Shown: in pieces, positions 1 to 7,274 of the stretch
Layout: every line of letters starts with the position of its first letter
Position numbering within the stretch: the stretch's first letter is position 1
Source of the DNA: Brevundimonas sp.
Lineage (GTDB): Bacteria; Pseudomonadota; Alphaproteobacteria; Caulobacterales; Caulobacteraceae
Reading direction: 5' to 3'
Assembly: GCF_003248455.1 (NCBI RefSeq)
Contig: NZ_QFNM01000030.1
Span: forward strand, 1 to 50,550
DNA length: 50,550 nucleotides
The notes under the pieces: generated by a model
Database searches by the model: none
Told to the model about the DNA's origin: nothing
What the model saw: the letters and a program-made list of their open reading frames with translations, nothing else
Program-made: the position numbers and the translations under genes

Positions 1-62
1 CGGCCGCGTTCCACTTCCAGCGGCGCGCGATTGTAGACACCCATCAGATGTTCAGTGGACAC
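1..62 (-). CDS. argD: Acetylornithine aminotransferase-like, N-terminal fragment (partial)
   Basis: Only the first 20 codons lie in the window; the gene runs off the left edge. The reverse strand from a GTG at 60-62 reads MSTEHLMGVYNRAPLEVERG. This resembles the start of ArgD-type PLP-dependent acetylornithine/succinyldiaminopimelate aminotransferases, where an NRAPL...RGEG stretch precedes the first domain. A good ribosome binding site (TTGGAGG) lies about 10 bases upstream of the GTG. An in-frame ATG at residue 7 is an alternative start. The family call rests on a short N-terminal similarity recalled from memory and is tentative. That a minus-strand gene starts here is better supported. Confidence 0.5.
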   Translation of the reverse strand, partial: MSTEHLMGVYNRAPLEVERG

Positions 63-147
63 GGGACCAAGACCTCCAAAAGCGAGACGGCCCCGCCGCT
101 GAACGACGGAGCCGATAGTCATCAAGGACAGGCGTTGTCGGACGCGC

Positions 148-169
148 GCCGGTGTTAGTCAACACCGGC
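148..169. terminator. Hairpin after the M28 peptidase gene
   Basis: A perfect 9-bp inverted repeat (GCCGGTGTT, loop AGTC, AACACCGGC) begins 12 bp beyond the stop of the minus-strand peptidase gene. It has no T-run on the minus strand, so it may be a weak or factor-assisted terminator, or a structured element upstream of the argD-like gene. Confidence 0.4.
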
Positions 170-181
170 CGATCGCGCGGC

Positions 182-1180
182 CTATTGCGGATCGCCGGCC
201 GGCGCAGGAGTGGGGGGCGCGGTTTCGGCGGCGACGGCCTCGGCCCGGGCCTGGATCTCGACCAGCCGCTTGTCCAGCGCCAGGCCCAGGTCGGCGATGA
301 ACAGGCCGAAGCGGGCCACATCCACGCCCTTCAGATAGGACAACCGATCCTCGGCCGAATGGATGCGCTGGAACACGGGCGGCGCGAAGCCCTCCTTCAG
401 GCCGTTGTCCTCGCCGCCGTTGAGGGCCAGCCACATCTGGTGGGCGCCCGCCGCGTCCTGCGTGCCCAGGGACACCACCGGCACGCCGGCGGCCGAGAAG
501 GCGCGGTCGTCGCTGGGCGGATAGACGGGATAGGGCATGCAGTCGAAACCGCGCTCGGCGCACAGATTGCGCAGGGTCTCCAGCACGAAGCGCGACTGTT
601 CGCCGTTGTTCTCGCCATACATGACCGTCTGGCCATAGGCGGCGACATCGGCGTTGATCACGGCGGCGATCCGGTCCTTGCCGTGCGCGGCCAGGAAGGC
701 CTTGGCGCCCAGCAGCCCCAGCTCTTCCTGATCGGTGAAGACGAAGACGAAGCGGTGGGCGACCGGCTGGCCCTCCAGCGCCATGTCCAGCGTCTTGGCC
801 GCCTCCATCATGGCCATGACCGCGCCGACGTTGTCGACGATGCCCTGCGACAGGGTCCCGTCGCGCAGCTTGACCGCATCGTAGTGGGCGGTCAGCACGA
901 TGTCCTTGTCGCCCTGCCCCACGGCGACGACCACGTTCGACCCCTGCATCGGGCCGGTCGTGCGGTTGCCGCCCTCGAAAGTCTGGACCTCGGGCGTCAG
1001 GCCCAGGGTGGTCAGGAAGCCGACCAGGACCTGGGTGCGTTCGGCGTTGGTGGGCTTGACGAACTGGGCGGCCCCGGCGGCGATATCGGGGCGGTCGCCG
1101 GCCTGGGGCGTGGCTTCCTGGGCGAATGCGGGCGCGGCGGCCAAAAGCGCCGTGGCGGCGGCGAGCGAGCGGAACAGCAT
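182..1180 (-). CDS. Exported M28-family zinc peptidase
   Basis: A 332-residue protein with a signal peptide (about residues 1-20, AFA-QE cleavage), so probably periplasmic or secreted. The M28 di-zinc set is visible: H99 and D101 in TAHYDAV, D117 in IVDN, the glutamates in DQEELGLLGA (151-160), D178 in INAD, and a late H275 in RIHSAEDRL. M28 enzymes are aminopeptidases or carboxypeptidases; substrate specificity cannot be read here. The ATG at 1178-1180 was chosen because it begins the signal peptide and follows AGGAAGG; the open frame runs further upstream through the next gene but without signal-like sequence. The C-terminus is an Ala/Pro-rich tail of about 25 residues. The gene appears monocistronic. 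Confidence 0.9.
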   Translation of the reverse strand: MLFRSLAAATALLAAAPAFAQEATPQAGDRPDIAAGAAQFVKPTNAERTQVLVGFLTTLGLTPEVQTFEGGNRTTGPMQGSNVVVAVGQGDKDIVLTAHYDAVKLRDGTLSQGIVDNVGAVMAMMEAAKTLDMALEGQPVAHRFVFVFTDQEELGLLGAKAFLAAHGKDRIAAVINADVAAYGQTVMYGENNGEQSRFVLETLRNLCAERGFDCMPYPVYPPSDDRAFSAAGVPVVSLGTQDAAGAHQMWLALNGGEDNGLKEGFAPPVFQRIHSAEDRLSYLKGVDVARFGLFIADLGLALDKRLVEIQARAEAVAAETAPPTPAPAGDPQ

Positions 1181-1224
1181 GGCGGACCTTCCTGGGAGAG
1201 GAGCGATCCGCAACTGGTAGCGAT

Positions 1225-2055
1225 CTAGCTCTTGAGACGCCAGCCTGACCGGAACACCAGCCAGCAGACGGCCCCCAAGGCGACCATCAGGACCGCTGAC
1301 CCGACGACCCCGACCGTCAGATTGCTCTCGGCATGGCCGATGAAGCCGTAACGGAAGCCGTCGATCAGATAGAAGAAGGGGTTGTAATGGCTGATCGCGC
1401 GGAACGGCTCGGGCAGGTTGTCGACCAGATAGAAGGTGCCCGACAGGAAGGTCATCGGCATGACGATGAAGTTCTGGACCGCGGCCAGATGGTCGAACTT
1501 CTCGCTCCACAGCCCGGCCAGCACCCCGACCATGCCCATGATGAAGCTGGCGGCCAGGGCGAACCAGGCCACCGCGAACAGATTGGCGATATGCAGGGGC
1601 GCGAACGGCAGGACGCAGATCGCCGTGACCAGCCCCACCGACAGGCCGCGCGTCGCCGCGCCCAGCGTAAAGCCCATGGTCAGTTCCAGCGGGCTGAGCG
1701 GCGGCGTCAGGAAGTCGGTCGCCGTGCCCATGATCTTGGCCTGGATCAGGCTGGACGAAGCATTGGCGAAGGCGTTGTTCAGCATGGCCATCATGATCAG
1801 GCCGGGCGCGACGAACAGGGCGAAGGGCGTGCCGTGCAGCGGCGGGCGGGCGTTCTGCAAGGCCACCACGAACACCAGCATATAGAGCAGGGTCGTCACC
1901 ACCGGCGCCGCCACCGTCTGCGCCCCCACCTTCCAGAAGCGCCGCACCTCGCGCAGGTAAAGCGTCTGCACCCCGATCCAGTTGATCCCCGGATAGCGGC
2001 GCGGCTGCGGCAGGCCGGCGGGACGGGTCGAGATCAGATCGGGCGTATCGGTCAT
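1225..2055 (-). CDS. ABC-2 type transporter permease
   Basis: A 276-residue integral membrane protein with about six hydrophobic segments and the typical ABC-2 permease layout: a soluble N-terminus (about 30 residues), a first TM pair, an FLTPPLSPLEL loop after the second membrane segment, and a final TM before a short basic tail. It resembles YadH/NodJ-type exporter permeases. The cognate ATPase is normally adjacent, but none lies on either side here, so the partner must be encoded elsewhere or this is an orphan permease. The ATG at 2053-2055 was chosen over in-frame upstream codons because these would read through the CGCCACT repeat. Substrate unknown. Confidence 0.85.
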   Translation of the reverse strand: MTDTPDLISTRPAGLPQPRRYPGINWIGVQTLYLREVRRFWKVGAQTVAAPVVTTLLYMLVFVVALQNARPPLHGTPFALFVAPGLIMMAMLNNAFANASSSLIQAKIMGTATDFLTPPLSPLELTMGFTLGAATRGLSVGLVTAICVLPFAPLHIANLFAVAWFALAASFIMGMVGVLAGLWSEKFDHLAAVQNFIVMPMTFLSGTFYLVDNLPEPFRAISHYNPFFYLIDGFRYGFIGHAESNLTVGVVGSAVLMVALGAVCWLVFRSGWRLKS

Positions 2056-2093
2056 GGGCCGCCAAATGCGCTTTGGGACCTTGCTGCGCAAGG

Positions 2094-2195
2094 GAGTGCG
2101 AGTGGCGAGATCGGGAACAAACCCATCGCCGCGTCGGGCGACAGGTCGCGTTTCGCCACTCGCCACTCGCCACTCGCCACTCGCCACTCGCCACT
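2094..2195. repeat. CGCCACT tandem repeat with opposing arm (copy 1)
   Basis: Six exact head-to-tail copies of the 7-bp unit CGCCACT occupy 2154-2195. About 45 bp to the left, 2094-2108 carries the complementary words GAGTGCGAGTGGCGA, so a transcript through here can fold into a hairpin with several registers. The element sits between the divergent ABC permease and gcrA genes. A second element with the same words and layout lies at 4647-4710. Together they look like a dispersed intergenic repeat family. Confidence 0.75.
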
Positions 2196-2204
2196 CGAAG
2201 AAGC

Positions 2205-2253
2205 TTAACCTTAACGATGATTCAACATCTGGTTTCTGTGGACAGGATGATTC
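2205..2253 (+). promoter_or_regulatory. gcrA upstream control region
   Basis: The 304-bp gap before gcrA (2056-2359) holds the repeat above and then a more AT-rich stretch. It contains TTAACC immediately followed by TTAAC (2205-2215), two GATTC sites (2219-2223, 2249-2253) of the GANTC type methylated by CcrM, and TGTGGACAG (2237-2245), which matches 7 of 9 bases of the reverse-complement DnaA box. In Caulobacter, gcrA is controlled by DnaA and CtrA, and GcrA acts at GANTC-methylated promoters. The site assignments are inference from motif words. Confidence 0.45.
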
Positions 2254-2359
2254 GCACATCTTGCGGTTCTTAACGGCTGGTTTACGATTAGTTGTAGGTC
2301 AAGACCCCGGAGGGGGAGCCTGGCCCTAGATATTGAATCCAAACTCGCTGGAGGGTGGC

Positions 2360-2902
2360 ATGACCGCAGGCTGGACCGACGACCGCGTAGGCGCGCTGAA
2401 GAAGCTCTGGCTGGAGGGCCAGTCCGCGAGCCAGATCGCCAAGCAACTGGGCGGCGGCGTCACCCGCAACGCCGTGATCGGCAAGGTGCATCGCCTGGGC
2501 CTGTCGGGCCGGGCCGCCCCGTCCCAGCCGGCGCGCACCGTCGCCACGACCTTCCGCACCAGCCGGCCGCGCCCGGCGACGCCCGCGCCGGCGCCGACGG
2601 CGGCCCAACCCTCGGCTCCGCGCCGCCTGGAAGCCGTCCAGCCCAAGCCGGCCCAGCCGGCCGCGACCGTCCCGGCGCCGATGCCGGACCTGCCGGGCAC
2701 CGCCACGGTCATGACCCTGGGCGCCCATATGTGCAAATGGCCGATCGGCGATCCGTCCTCGCGCGAGTTCAGCTTCTGCGGCCGCCGCGCCTCGGAAGGC
2801 GTCTATTGCGTCGAACACGCCCGCGTCGCCTATCAGCCCCAGGTCAAGCGCGGCAAGGACGGCTCCTCCGACCTGGCCCGCAGCCTGCGTCGCTACATCT
2901 AA
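2360..2902 (+). CDS. gcrA: Cell-cycle regulator GcrA
   Basis: A 180-residue protein. Residues 1-50 form the conserved GcrA DNA-binding helix-turn-helix (WTDDRV, SASQIAKQLGGGVTRNAVIG, KVHRLGLS). Residues 51-112 are a Pro/Ala-rich linker. The C-terminal segment (123-160) has the conserved CKWPIGDP, FCGRR and YCVEHARVAYQP blocks, with cysteines 125, 140 and 150. In Caulobacter this part contacts sigma-70 region 2, and GcrA stimulates promoters carrying CcrM-methylated GANTC sites. The start follows GAGGGTGG at 2351-2358. The GANTC words in its own upstream region suggest autoregulation (inference). This gene is close to diagnostic for Caulobacterales and related alphaproteobacteria. Confidence 0.95.
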   Translation: MTAGWTDDRVGALKKLWLEGQSASQIAKQLGGGVTRNAVIGKVHRLGLSGRAAPSQPARTVATTFRTSRPRPATPAPAPTAAQPSAPRRLEAVQPKPAQPAATVPAPMPDLPGTATVMTLGAHMCKWPIGDPSSREFSFCGRRASEGVYCVEHARVAYQPQVKRGKDGSSDLARSLRRYI

Positions 2903-3003
2903 AGGGCGCTATCGCTCGCGACGCGGTCGCTCGCTGCTTGAGCGCGTCGCATCACGCGGGTCACGCGCCCGTCACAGATGCTCCTTATGGAGCCGCCTTC
3001 CCC

Positions 3004-3077
3004 CTCGCCGGTTCGCGCAAGCGGCCGGCGAGACTCCAGGGGGCGGGGCTGCGGTTCATCCGGGTTGACGCAGCCCC
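3004..3077. repeat. Two GC-rich hairpins between convergent genes
   Basis: In the 222-bp gap between gcrA (+) and apaG (-) there are two perfect inverted repeats: CTCGCCGG/CCGGCGAG (3004-3011 and 3025-3032) and GGGGCTGCG/CGCAGCCCC (3045-3053 and 3069-3077). They could end transcription from both sides, although no T-run follows. The composition resembles dispersed intergenic repeats of alphaproteobacteria, but only one copy is seen here. No gene is supported in this gap. Confidence 0.4.
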
Positions 3078-3124
3078 ATCCGCCATCTCGATCCCCCCGC
3101 TGCGCGTCTCACGGGGAGGGTATT

Positions 3125-3532
3125 TCAGTTCAGCACCCGTCGCGCATCCGGCGTATCCAGCGAAAACGCCGGAATGGCCGCCTCGAAGCCGCGCCCGTCC
3201 GCATCCGTCATGAAATAGGCCCCGACCATCGACCCGCTGTCGGTCGTCAGCGGACAGCCGGACGCATAGGCGTAGCTGGCGCCCGCCGCGATCACCGGCT
3301 GTTCGCCGACCACGCCGGGGCCGCGCACCTCCTCGACATGGCCGTGGGCGTCGGTGATGGTCCAGCGGCGGGCCATCAGTTGCACCGTCCGGCCGCTCAG
3401 GTTCACGATTTCGACCTGATAGGCCCAGACCCAGCGCCCGGCGTCGGGATCGGACTGGCCCGCCAGATAGCTGGGCCGCACCCGAACAAGGATGCCGTTC
3501 GTTTCGGCGCTATAGGCAGGTCCGTCGTGCAT
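3125..3532 (-). CDS. apaG: ApaG domain protein
   Basis: A 135-residue protein that is essentially one ApaG (DUF525) domain. Recognisable blocks are VRPSYL, WVWAYQVEIVN, VQLMARRWTITD, the glycine-rich VRGPGVVGEQP, and SGSMVGAYFM. ApaG is a small beta-sandwich protein. Mutants in enterobacteria affect Co2+ resistance and Mg2+ efflux, but the biochemical role is unsettled. Length is normal for the family (about 125-135 residues). It is transcribed divergently from the dCTP deaminase-like gene across an 81-bp spacer. Confidence 0.92.
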   Translation of the reverse strand: MHDGPAYSAETNGILVRVRPSYLAGQSDPDAGRWVWAYQVEIVNLSGRTVQLMARRWTITDAHGHVEEVRGPGVVGEQPVIAAGASYAYASGCPLTTDSGSMVGAYFMTDADGRGFEAAIPAFSLDTPDARRVLN

Positions 3533-3569
3533 GGGCTATATGCTCGCCCCGCCGCGCGCGGGCTGCAAG

Positions 3570-3591
3570 CGCGACTTGAAGACAAGTCGCG
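3570..3591 (+). promoter_or_regulatory. Hairpin in the leader of the dCTP deaminase-like gene
   Basis: A perfect 9-bp stem CGCGACTTG/CAAGTCGCG with a 4-base loop (AAGA) ends 22 bases before the ATG at 3614. Its position in the short divergent spacer suggests a leader structure or a protein-binding palindrome; which one cannot be told from sequence. Confidence 0.35.
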
Positions 3592-3613
3592 AAAACCGTG
3601 TGAGACAGACGCC

Positions 3614-4639
3614 ATGAGCATTTTCCAGGCGCCGCGCCCCGGCATCCTTCCCGCCCAGTCCATCGAGACGCTGATCGCCACGGGCGCCATCACGTCCGAC
3701 ACGGCCTTCGATCACGACCAGGTCCAGCCCGCCAGCCTGGACCTGCGCCTGTCGGACCAGGCCTGGCGCGTGCGCGCCTCCTTCCTGCCGGGCCGCCGCA
3801 AGGTCGAGGCGCGGATCGCCGATGTAGCCATGCACGCCATCGAGATCACCGACGCCGGCGTCGTCCTGGAAAAGGGCTGCGTCTATATCGTGCGGCTGCA
3901 GGAGCGGCTGAAACTGCCGCAAGGCCTGATCGCCCGCGCCAACCCCAAGAGTTCGACCGGGCGCGTCGACGTCTTCGTGCGTCTGCTGACCGACCAGGGC
4001 GCCAGTTTCGACGATGTGGCCGAGGGTTATGACGGCCCCCTCTATATGGAGGTCGCGCCCCAGACCTTCTCCATCCTGGTCCGCCCCGGCACCCGGCTGA
4101 ACCAGCTGCGGCTCAAGGCCGGCGATCCGCCCAAGCTGGAAACGCGCTCGGTCGGCGTCGACCTGCAGAGCGGCGACATCGTCGGCTTCCGCGGCCGTCG
4201 CCACGCCGGGGTGGTCGATCTGGACCGTATCGACGGCCACGACCCGCGCGACTTCTGGGAGCCGCTGTCGCTTCGGCGCGGCGAACTGCTGCTGGATCCG
4301 GGCAAATTCTACATTCTGGCCTCGTCAGACGATGTGGAGATTCCCGTCGATCAGGCCGCCGAAATGACCCCTATCGACCCGTCGGTGGGCGAGTTCCGCG
4401 TTCACTACGCCGGCTTTTTCGACCCCGGTTTCGGCACGGACGAGGCGCATGGCGCGGGCTCCAAGGGCGTGTTGGAGGTCCGCACCCACGACACCCCCTT
4501 CCTCTTGGAACACGGCCAGATCGTCGCCCGCCTGGTCTACGAGCCTCTGACCGAGCGCCCCAGCCGCCTGTATGGCGAAAGCGGCAGCCACTATCAGAAC
4601 CAGGGGCTGAAGCTGTCGAAGCATTTCAAGGTGTGGTGA
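3614..4639 (+). CDS. dcd: 2'-deoxycytidine 5'-triphosphate deaminase, two-domain alphaproteobacterial type
   Basis: A 341-residue protein, nearly twice the length of E. coli Dcd (193). The N-terminal half carries dCTP deaminase/dUTPase-fold motifs: QPASLDLRLSD (about 36-46), ARANPKSSTGRVDVFVRLLTDQG (about 111-133), and YMEVAPQTFSILVRPGTRLNQLRL. The second half repeats the fold more loosely (FRVHYAGFFDPGFG, LEVRTHDTPFLLEHGQIVARLVYE, and a C-terminal YQNQGLKLSKHF). The expected reaction is dCTP to dUTP, feeding dTMP synthesis. The ATG at 3614-3616 gives a normal N-terminus. The gene converges with the MFS transporter, with the second CGCCACT-type repeat between them. The family is confident; deaminase activity itself is inferred. 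Confidence 0.85.
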   Translation: MSIFQAPRPGILPAQSIETLIATGAITSDTAFDHDQVQPASLDLRLSDQAWRVRASFLPGRRKVEARIADVAMHAIEITDAGVVLEKGCVYIVRLQERLKLPQGLIARANPKSSTGRVDVFVRLLTDQGASFDDVAEGYDGPLYMEVAPQTFSILVRPGTRLNQLRLKAGDPPKLETRSVGVDLQSGDIVGFRGRRHAGVVDLDRIDGHDPRDFWEPLSLRRGELLLDPGKFYILASSDDVEIPVDQAAEMTPIDPSVGEFRVHYAGFFDPGFGTDEAHGAGSKGVLEVRTHDTPFLLEHGQIVARLVYEPLTERPSRLYGESGSHYQNQGLKLSKHFKVW

Positions 4640-4646
4640 TCGAGAT

Positions 4647-4710
4647 GAGTGGCGAGTGGTCAGTGACGAGTGGCGAGCCGTTCGCTCTCGCCCGCGCCAC
4701 TCGCCACTCG
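4647..4710. repeat. CGCCACT-type hairpin repeat (copy 2), probable bidirectional terminator
   Basis: The left side holds GAGTGGCGAGTGG (4647-4659) and ACGAGTGGCGAG (4666-4677). The right side holds CGCCACTCGCCACTCG (4695-4710), complementary to either left arm. The words match copy 1 at 2094-2195. It fills the gap between convergent genes ending at 4639 and 4715, so a terminator role is natural here; copy 1 sits between divergent genes, so termination is not its only possible role. Confidence 0.65.
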
Positions 4711-4714
4711 ACAC

Positions 4715-6007
4715 TCAAGTGAGCTTGTCCGCCTTCCTCAGCCCCGGGAACATCGCCGACCAGGCTCCGGTCGCGGCCAACGCCCCGAAGCCGCCGAAGA
4801 CCGCCGCGCCCACCGCGCCCAGCAGGCGGACCATCACGCCGGAATAGGCCTCGCCCAGCTCGTTGGAGGCGCCGATGAACAGCATGGACACCGACGACAC
4901 CCGGCCGCGCATATGATCGGGCGTGGCCAGCTGGATCAGGGTCTGGCGCACATTGACGCTGATCATGTCGGCCGCCCCGCCGATGAACAGCGCCAGCCCC
5001 GACAGCCAGACGATGCGCGACAGGCCGAAGGTGATGGTGCACAGGCCGAACACCGCCACCGCCGCGAACATCCAGCGGCCGCCGTTCTGTCGGATAGGAT
5101 AACGGCTCAGATAGATGGCCATGACCATGGCCCCCACGCCGAACGAGGCCCGCAGCAGTCCGAACCCTTGCGGCCCCACATGCAGGATGTCGCGCGCGAA
5201 GATCGGCGTCAGCAGGGCCACGCCCGCCAGCAGCACCACCACCAGGTCCAGCGAAATGGCCCCCAGCACGATCTTGGTCTTCCAGACATAGGCCAGCCCC
5301 TCCTTGACCGAATCCACCGGCGACAGGGCGTTGGGCTGGGGCGCCGGCTTGCCGCTGGTGCGGATCAGGATGAAGGCGGCGACCGCCGTCAGGAACATGC
5401 CCAGCGACACCGCATAGGCCAGGGGCACGTTCACCCCCACGATCACCCCGCCCAGGGCCGGGCCGGCGATGGCCCCGGTCTGGAAGGCGATGGACTGGGC
5501 CGCGATGGCCGGCGGCAGGGCCTTTCGCCCCACCACCATCGGCAGGAAGGCCTGGCTGGCCGGCGCCAGAAAGGCCCGCGCCGCCCCGAACACCGCCGCC
5601 ACCGCCAGAAGTCCCCAGAGCGGCGGCGCGCCATGCAGGGCCATCATCAGGAACGATCCGGCGCAGGCCGCCTCGACCAATATGGAAATCCACACCGTGC
5701 GCTTGCGGTCGCGCCGATCCGCCATCGCCCCGGCCGGCAGGGTGAAGGCCAGGAGCGGCAGAAACTGACACAGCCCCACCAGCCCCAGGTAAAGGCTGGC
5801 CTGCTCGACCGGATGATCCCGCCTGGCGATCTCGTACACCTGCCATAACAGGGCCGAGGACTGGATCTGAATGGCCAGCACGGCGACGACGCGGCCGAAC
5901 CACAACAGGCGGAAGTCGCGAATGCCCCACGGACTGGATGGGCCTTCGGGGGGTGCAGGCGGAACGGGCGGGGCGGCGGGGCCTGTGTCGATGGATTCTG
6001 TGGTCAC
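4715..6007 (-). CDS. Major facilitator superfamily transporter (EntS/MFS_3 type)
   Basis: A polytopic membrane protein of about 430 residues with roughly twelve hydrophobic segments. MFS signatures include the loop 2-3 motif around GAMADRRDRKRT. The entry FRLLWFGRVVAVLAIQIQSSALLWQVYE and the overall layout resemble the EntS/MFS_3 exporter branch. Substrate unknown. Two starts are possible: a GTG at 6005-6007 (used here) and an ATG at 6074-6076 that adds 23 residues. The ATG overlaps the divergent dapE start codon, which makes it less likely, but neither has a clear ribosome binding site. A Pro-rich N-terminal tail of about 25 residues precedes the first membrane segment. Confidence 0.85.
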   Translation of the reverse strand: MTTESIDTGPAAPPVPPAPPEGPSSPWGIRDFRLLWFGRVVAVLAIQIQSSALLWQVYEIARRDHPVEQASLYLGLVGLCQFLPLLAFTLPAGAMADRRDRKRTVWISILVEAACAGSFLMMALHGAPPLWGLLAVAAVFGAARAFLAPASQAFLPMVVGRKALPPAIAAQSIAFQTGAIAGPALGGVIVGVNVPLAYAVSLGMFLTAVAAFILIRTSGKPAPQPNALSPVDSVKEGLAYVWKTKIVLGAISLDLVVVLLAGVALLTPIFARDILHVGPQGFGLLRASFGVGAMVMAIYLSRYPIRQNGGRWMFAAVAVFGLCTITFGLSRIVWLSGLALFIGGAADMISVNVRQTLIQLATPDHMRGRVSSVSMLFIGASNELGEAYSGVMVRLLGAVGAAVFGGFGALAATGAWSAMFPGLRKADKLT

Positions 6008-6074
6008 GGCGTTCGGATTGTGCGGGGCGGCGCGGGCTTCTCGCGGGGGCGGAACATCCCTAAAGCATAGGCGC

Positions 6075-7259
6075 ATGAACCGCGCACCTGTTGATCCTGT
6101 CGAACTGACCCGGGACCTGATCCGCCGCCCCTCCGTGACCCCCGCCGACGAAGGCGCTATGGAGGTGCTGGAGCGCCATCTGACGGCCCTGGGCTTCCAC
6201 TGCCGCCGCCTGGCGTTCGAGGGACCGGGCGGAGAGGGCGTCCATGCGCGGATCGAGAATCTCTACGCCCGGCGCGGGACGGCCGCGCCCAATCTGTGTT
6301 TCGCCGGCCATACGGACGTGGTCCCGACCGGCCCCTCCGACCAGTGGTCGGCCGGGCCGTTCGAGGCGGAGGTGCGGGACGGGGTCCTCTATGGCCGGGG
6401 CGCGGTGGACATGAAGGGCGCGATCGCCGCTTGGGTCGCGGCCGTTTCGCGCGTGCTGGCCGATGGAGAGCCCCAAGGCTCACTCTCCTTCCTGATCACC
6501 GGGGACGAGGAAGGCCCGGCGCTGCACGGCACCAAACGGGTGGTCGAGGCCCTGGCCGCCGAGGGCGAGGTCATCGACGCCTGCGTGGTCGGCGAACCGT
6601 CGTCGTCACAGCAGTTGGGCGACATGATCAAGGTCGGGCGACGCGGCTCGCTGAACAGCTGGATCACCGTCCACGGCAAACAGGGCCACGTCGCCTATCC
6701 CGAACGGGCCGCCAACCCCGCCCCGGTGATCGCGCGATTGATGACGCGGCTCAGCGCCCATGTCCTCGACGACGGCTACCCCGAATTCCCGCCGTCGAAC
6801 CTGGAGATCACCACCATCGACATCGGCAATCCGGCGACCAACATCATCCCGGCCGAGGCTCGGGCGCGGCTGAACATCCGCTTCAACCCCCGCCATACCG
6901 GCGACAGCCTGATCGACTGGCTGAACCGCGAGGCCGGCGCCGTCCAGGCCGAGACGGGCCTGCGCATCGAGCTGGAGCACCTGTGCTCGGGCGAGGCCTT
7001 CCTGACCGAGCCAGGCGGCTTCGTCAGCGCCGTTCAGGACGCCGTGGAGGCCGAGCTGGGCCGCCGCCCCGAGGCCTCGACCACCGGCGGCACCTCCGAC
7101 GCCCGCTTCATCCGCGCCCTGTGCCCGGTGCTGGAACTGGGCCTGGTCGGCCAGACCATGCACCAGATCGACGAGCGGGTGCCCACCGCCGAGCTGCAAA
7201 CCTTGACCGCCGTCTATAGGCGCGTGATCGAGACGGTGCTGCAACGCATGGCGGCCTAA
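6075..7259 (+). CDS. dapE: Succinyl-diaminopimelate desuccinylase
   Basis: A 394-residue M20A metallohydrolase that converts N-succinyl-LL-2,6-diaminopimelate to LL-diaminopimelate plus succinate in lysine and peptidoglycan precursor synthesis. The two-zinc residues are visible: H79 in CFAGHTDVV, D112 in GRGAVDMKG, the catalytic and bridging glutamates E145/E146 in ITGDEEGPA, and the later VVGEPSS and TTGGTSDARF blocks. The dimerisation lid domain lies between (about 180-290). Length is normal (about 375-395). The gene is transcribed divergently from the MFS gene and ends 15 bp before the convergent MarR gene. No other dap genes are in the window. Confidence 0.95.
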   Translation: MNRAPVDPVELTRDLIRRPSVTPADEGAMEVLERHLTALGFHCRRLAFEGPGGEGVHARIENLYARRGTAAPNLCFAGHTDVVPTGPSDQWSAGPFEAEVRDGVLYGRGAVDMKGAIAAWVAAVSRVLADGEPQGSLSFLITGDEEGPALHGTKRVVEALAAEGEVIDACVVGEPSSSQQLGDMIKVGRRGSLNSWITVHGKQGHVAYPERAANPAPVIARLMTRLSAHVLDDGYPEFPPSNLEITTIDIGNPATNIIPAEARARLNIRFNPRHTGDSLIDWLNREAGAVQAETGLRIELEHLCSGEAFLTEPGGFVSAVQDAVEAELGRRPEASTTGGTSDARFIRALCPVLELGLVGQTMHQIDERVPTAELQTLTAVYRRVIETVLQRMAA

Positions 7260-7274
7260 TCGGCCTCGCCCGCC

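Noticed and set aside
182..2194. A minus-strand frame of 670 codons fusing the M28 peptidase to an upstream segment
   Set aside because: The upstream part overlaps the ABC permease gene in another frame and includes translated CGCCACT repeat. The signal peptide and ribosome binding site fix the real start at 1180.
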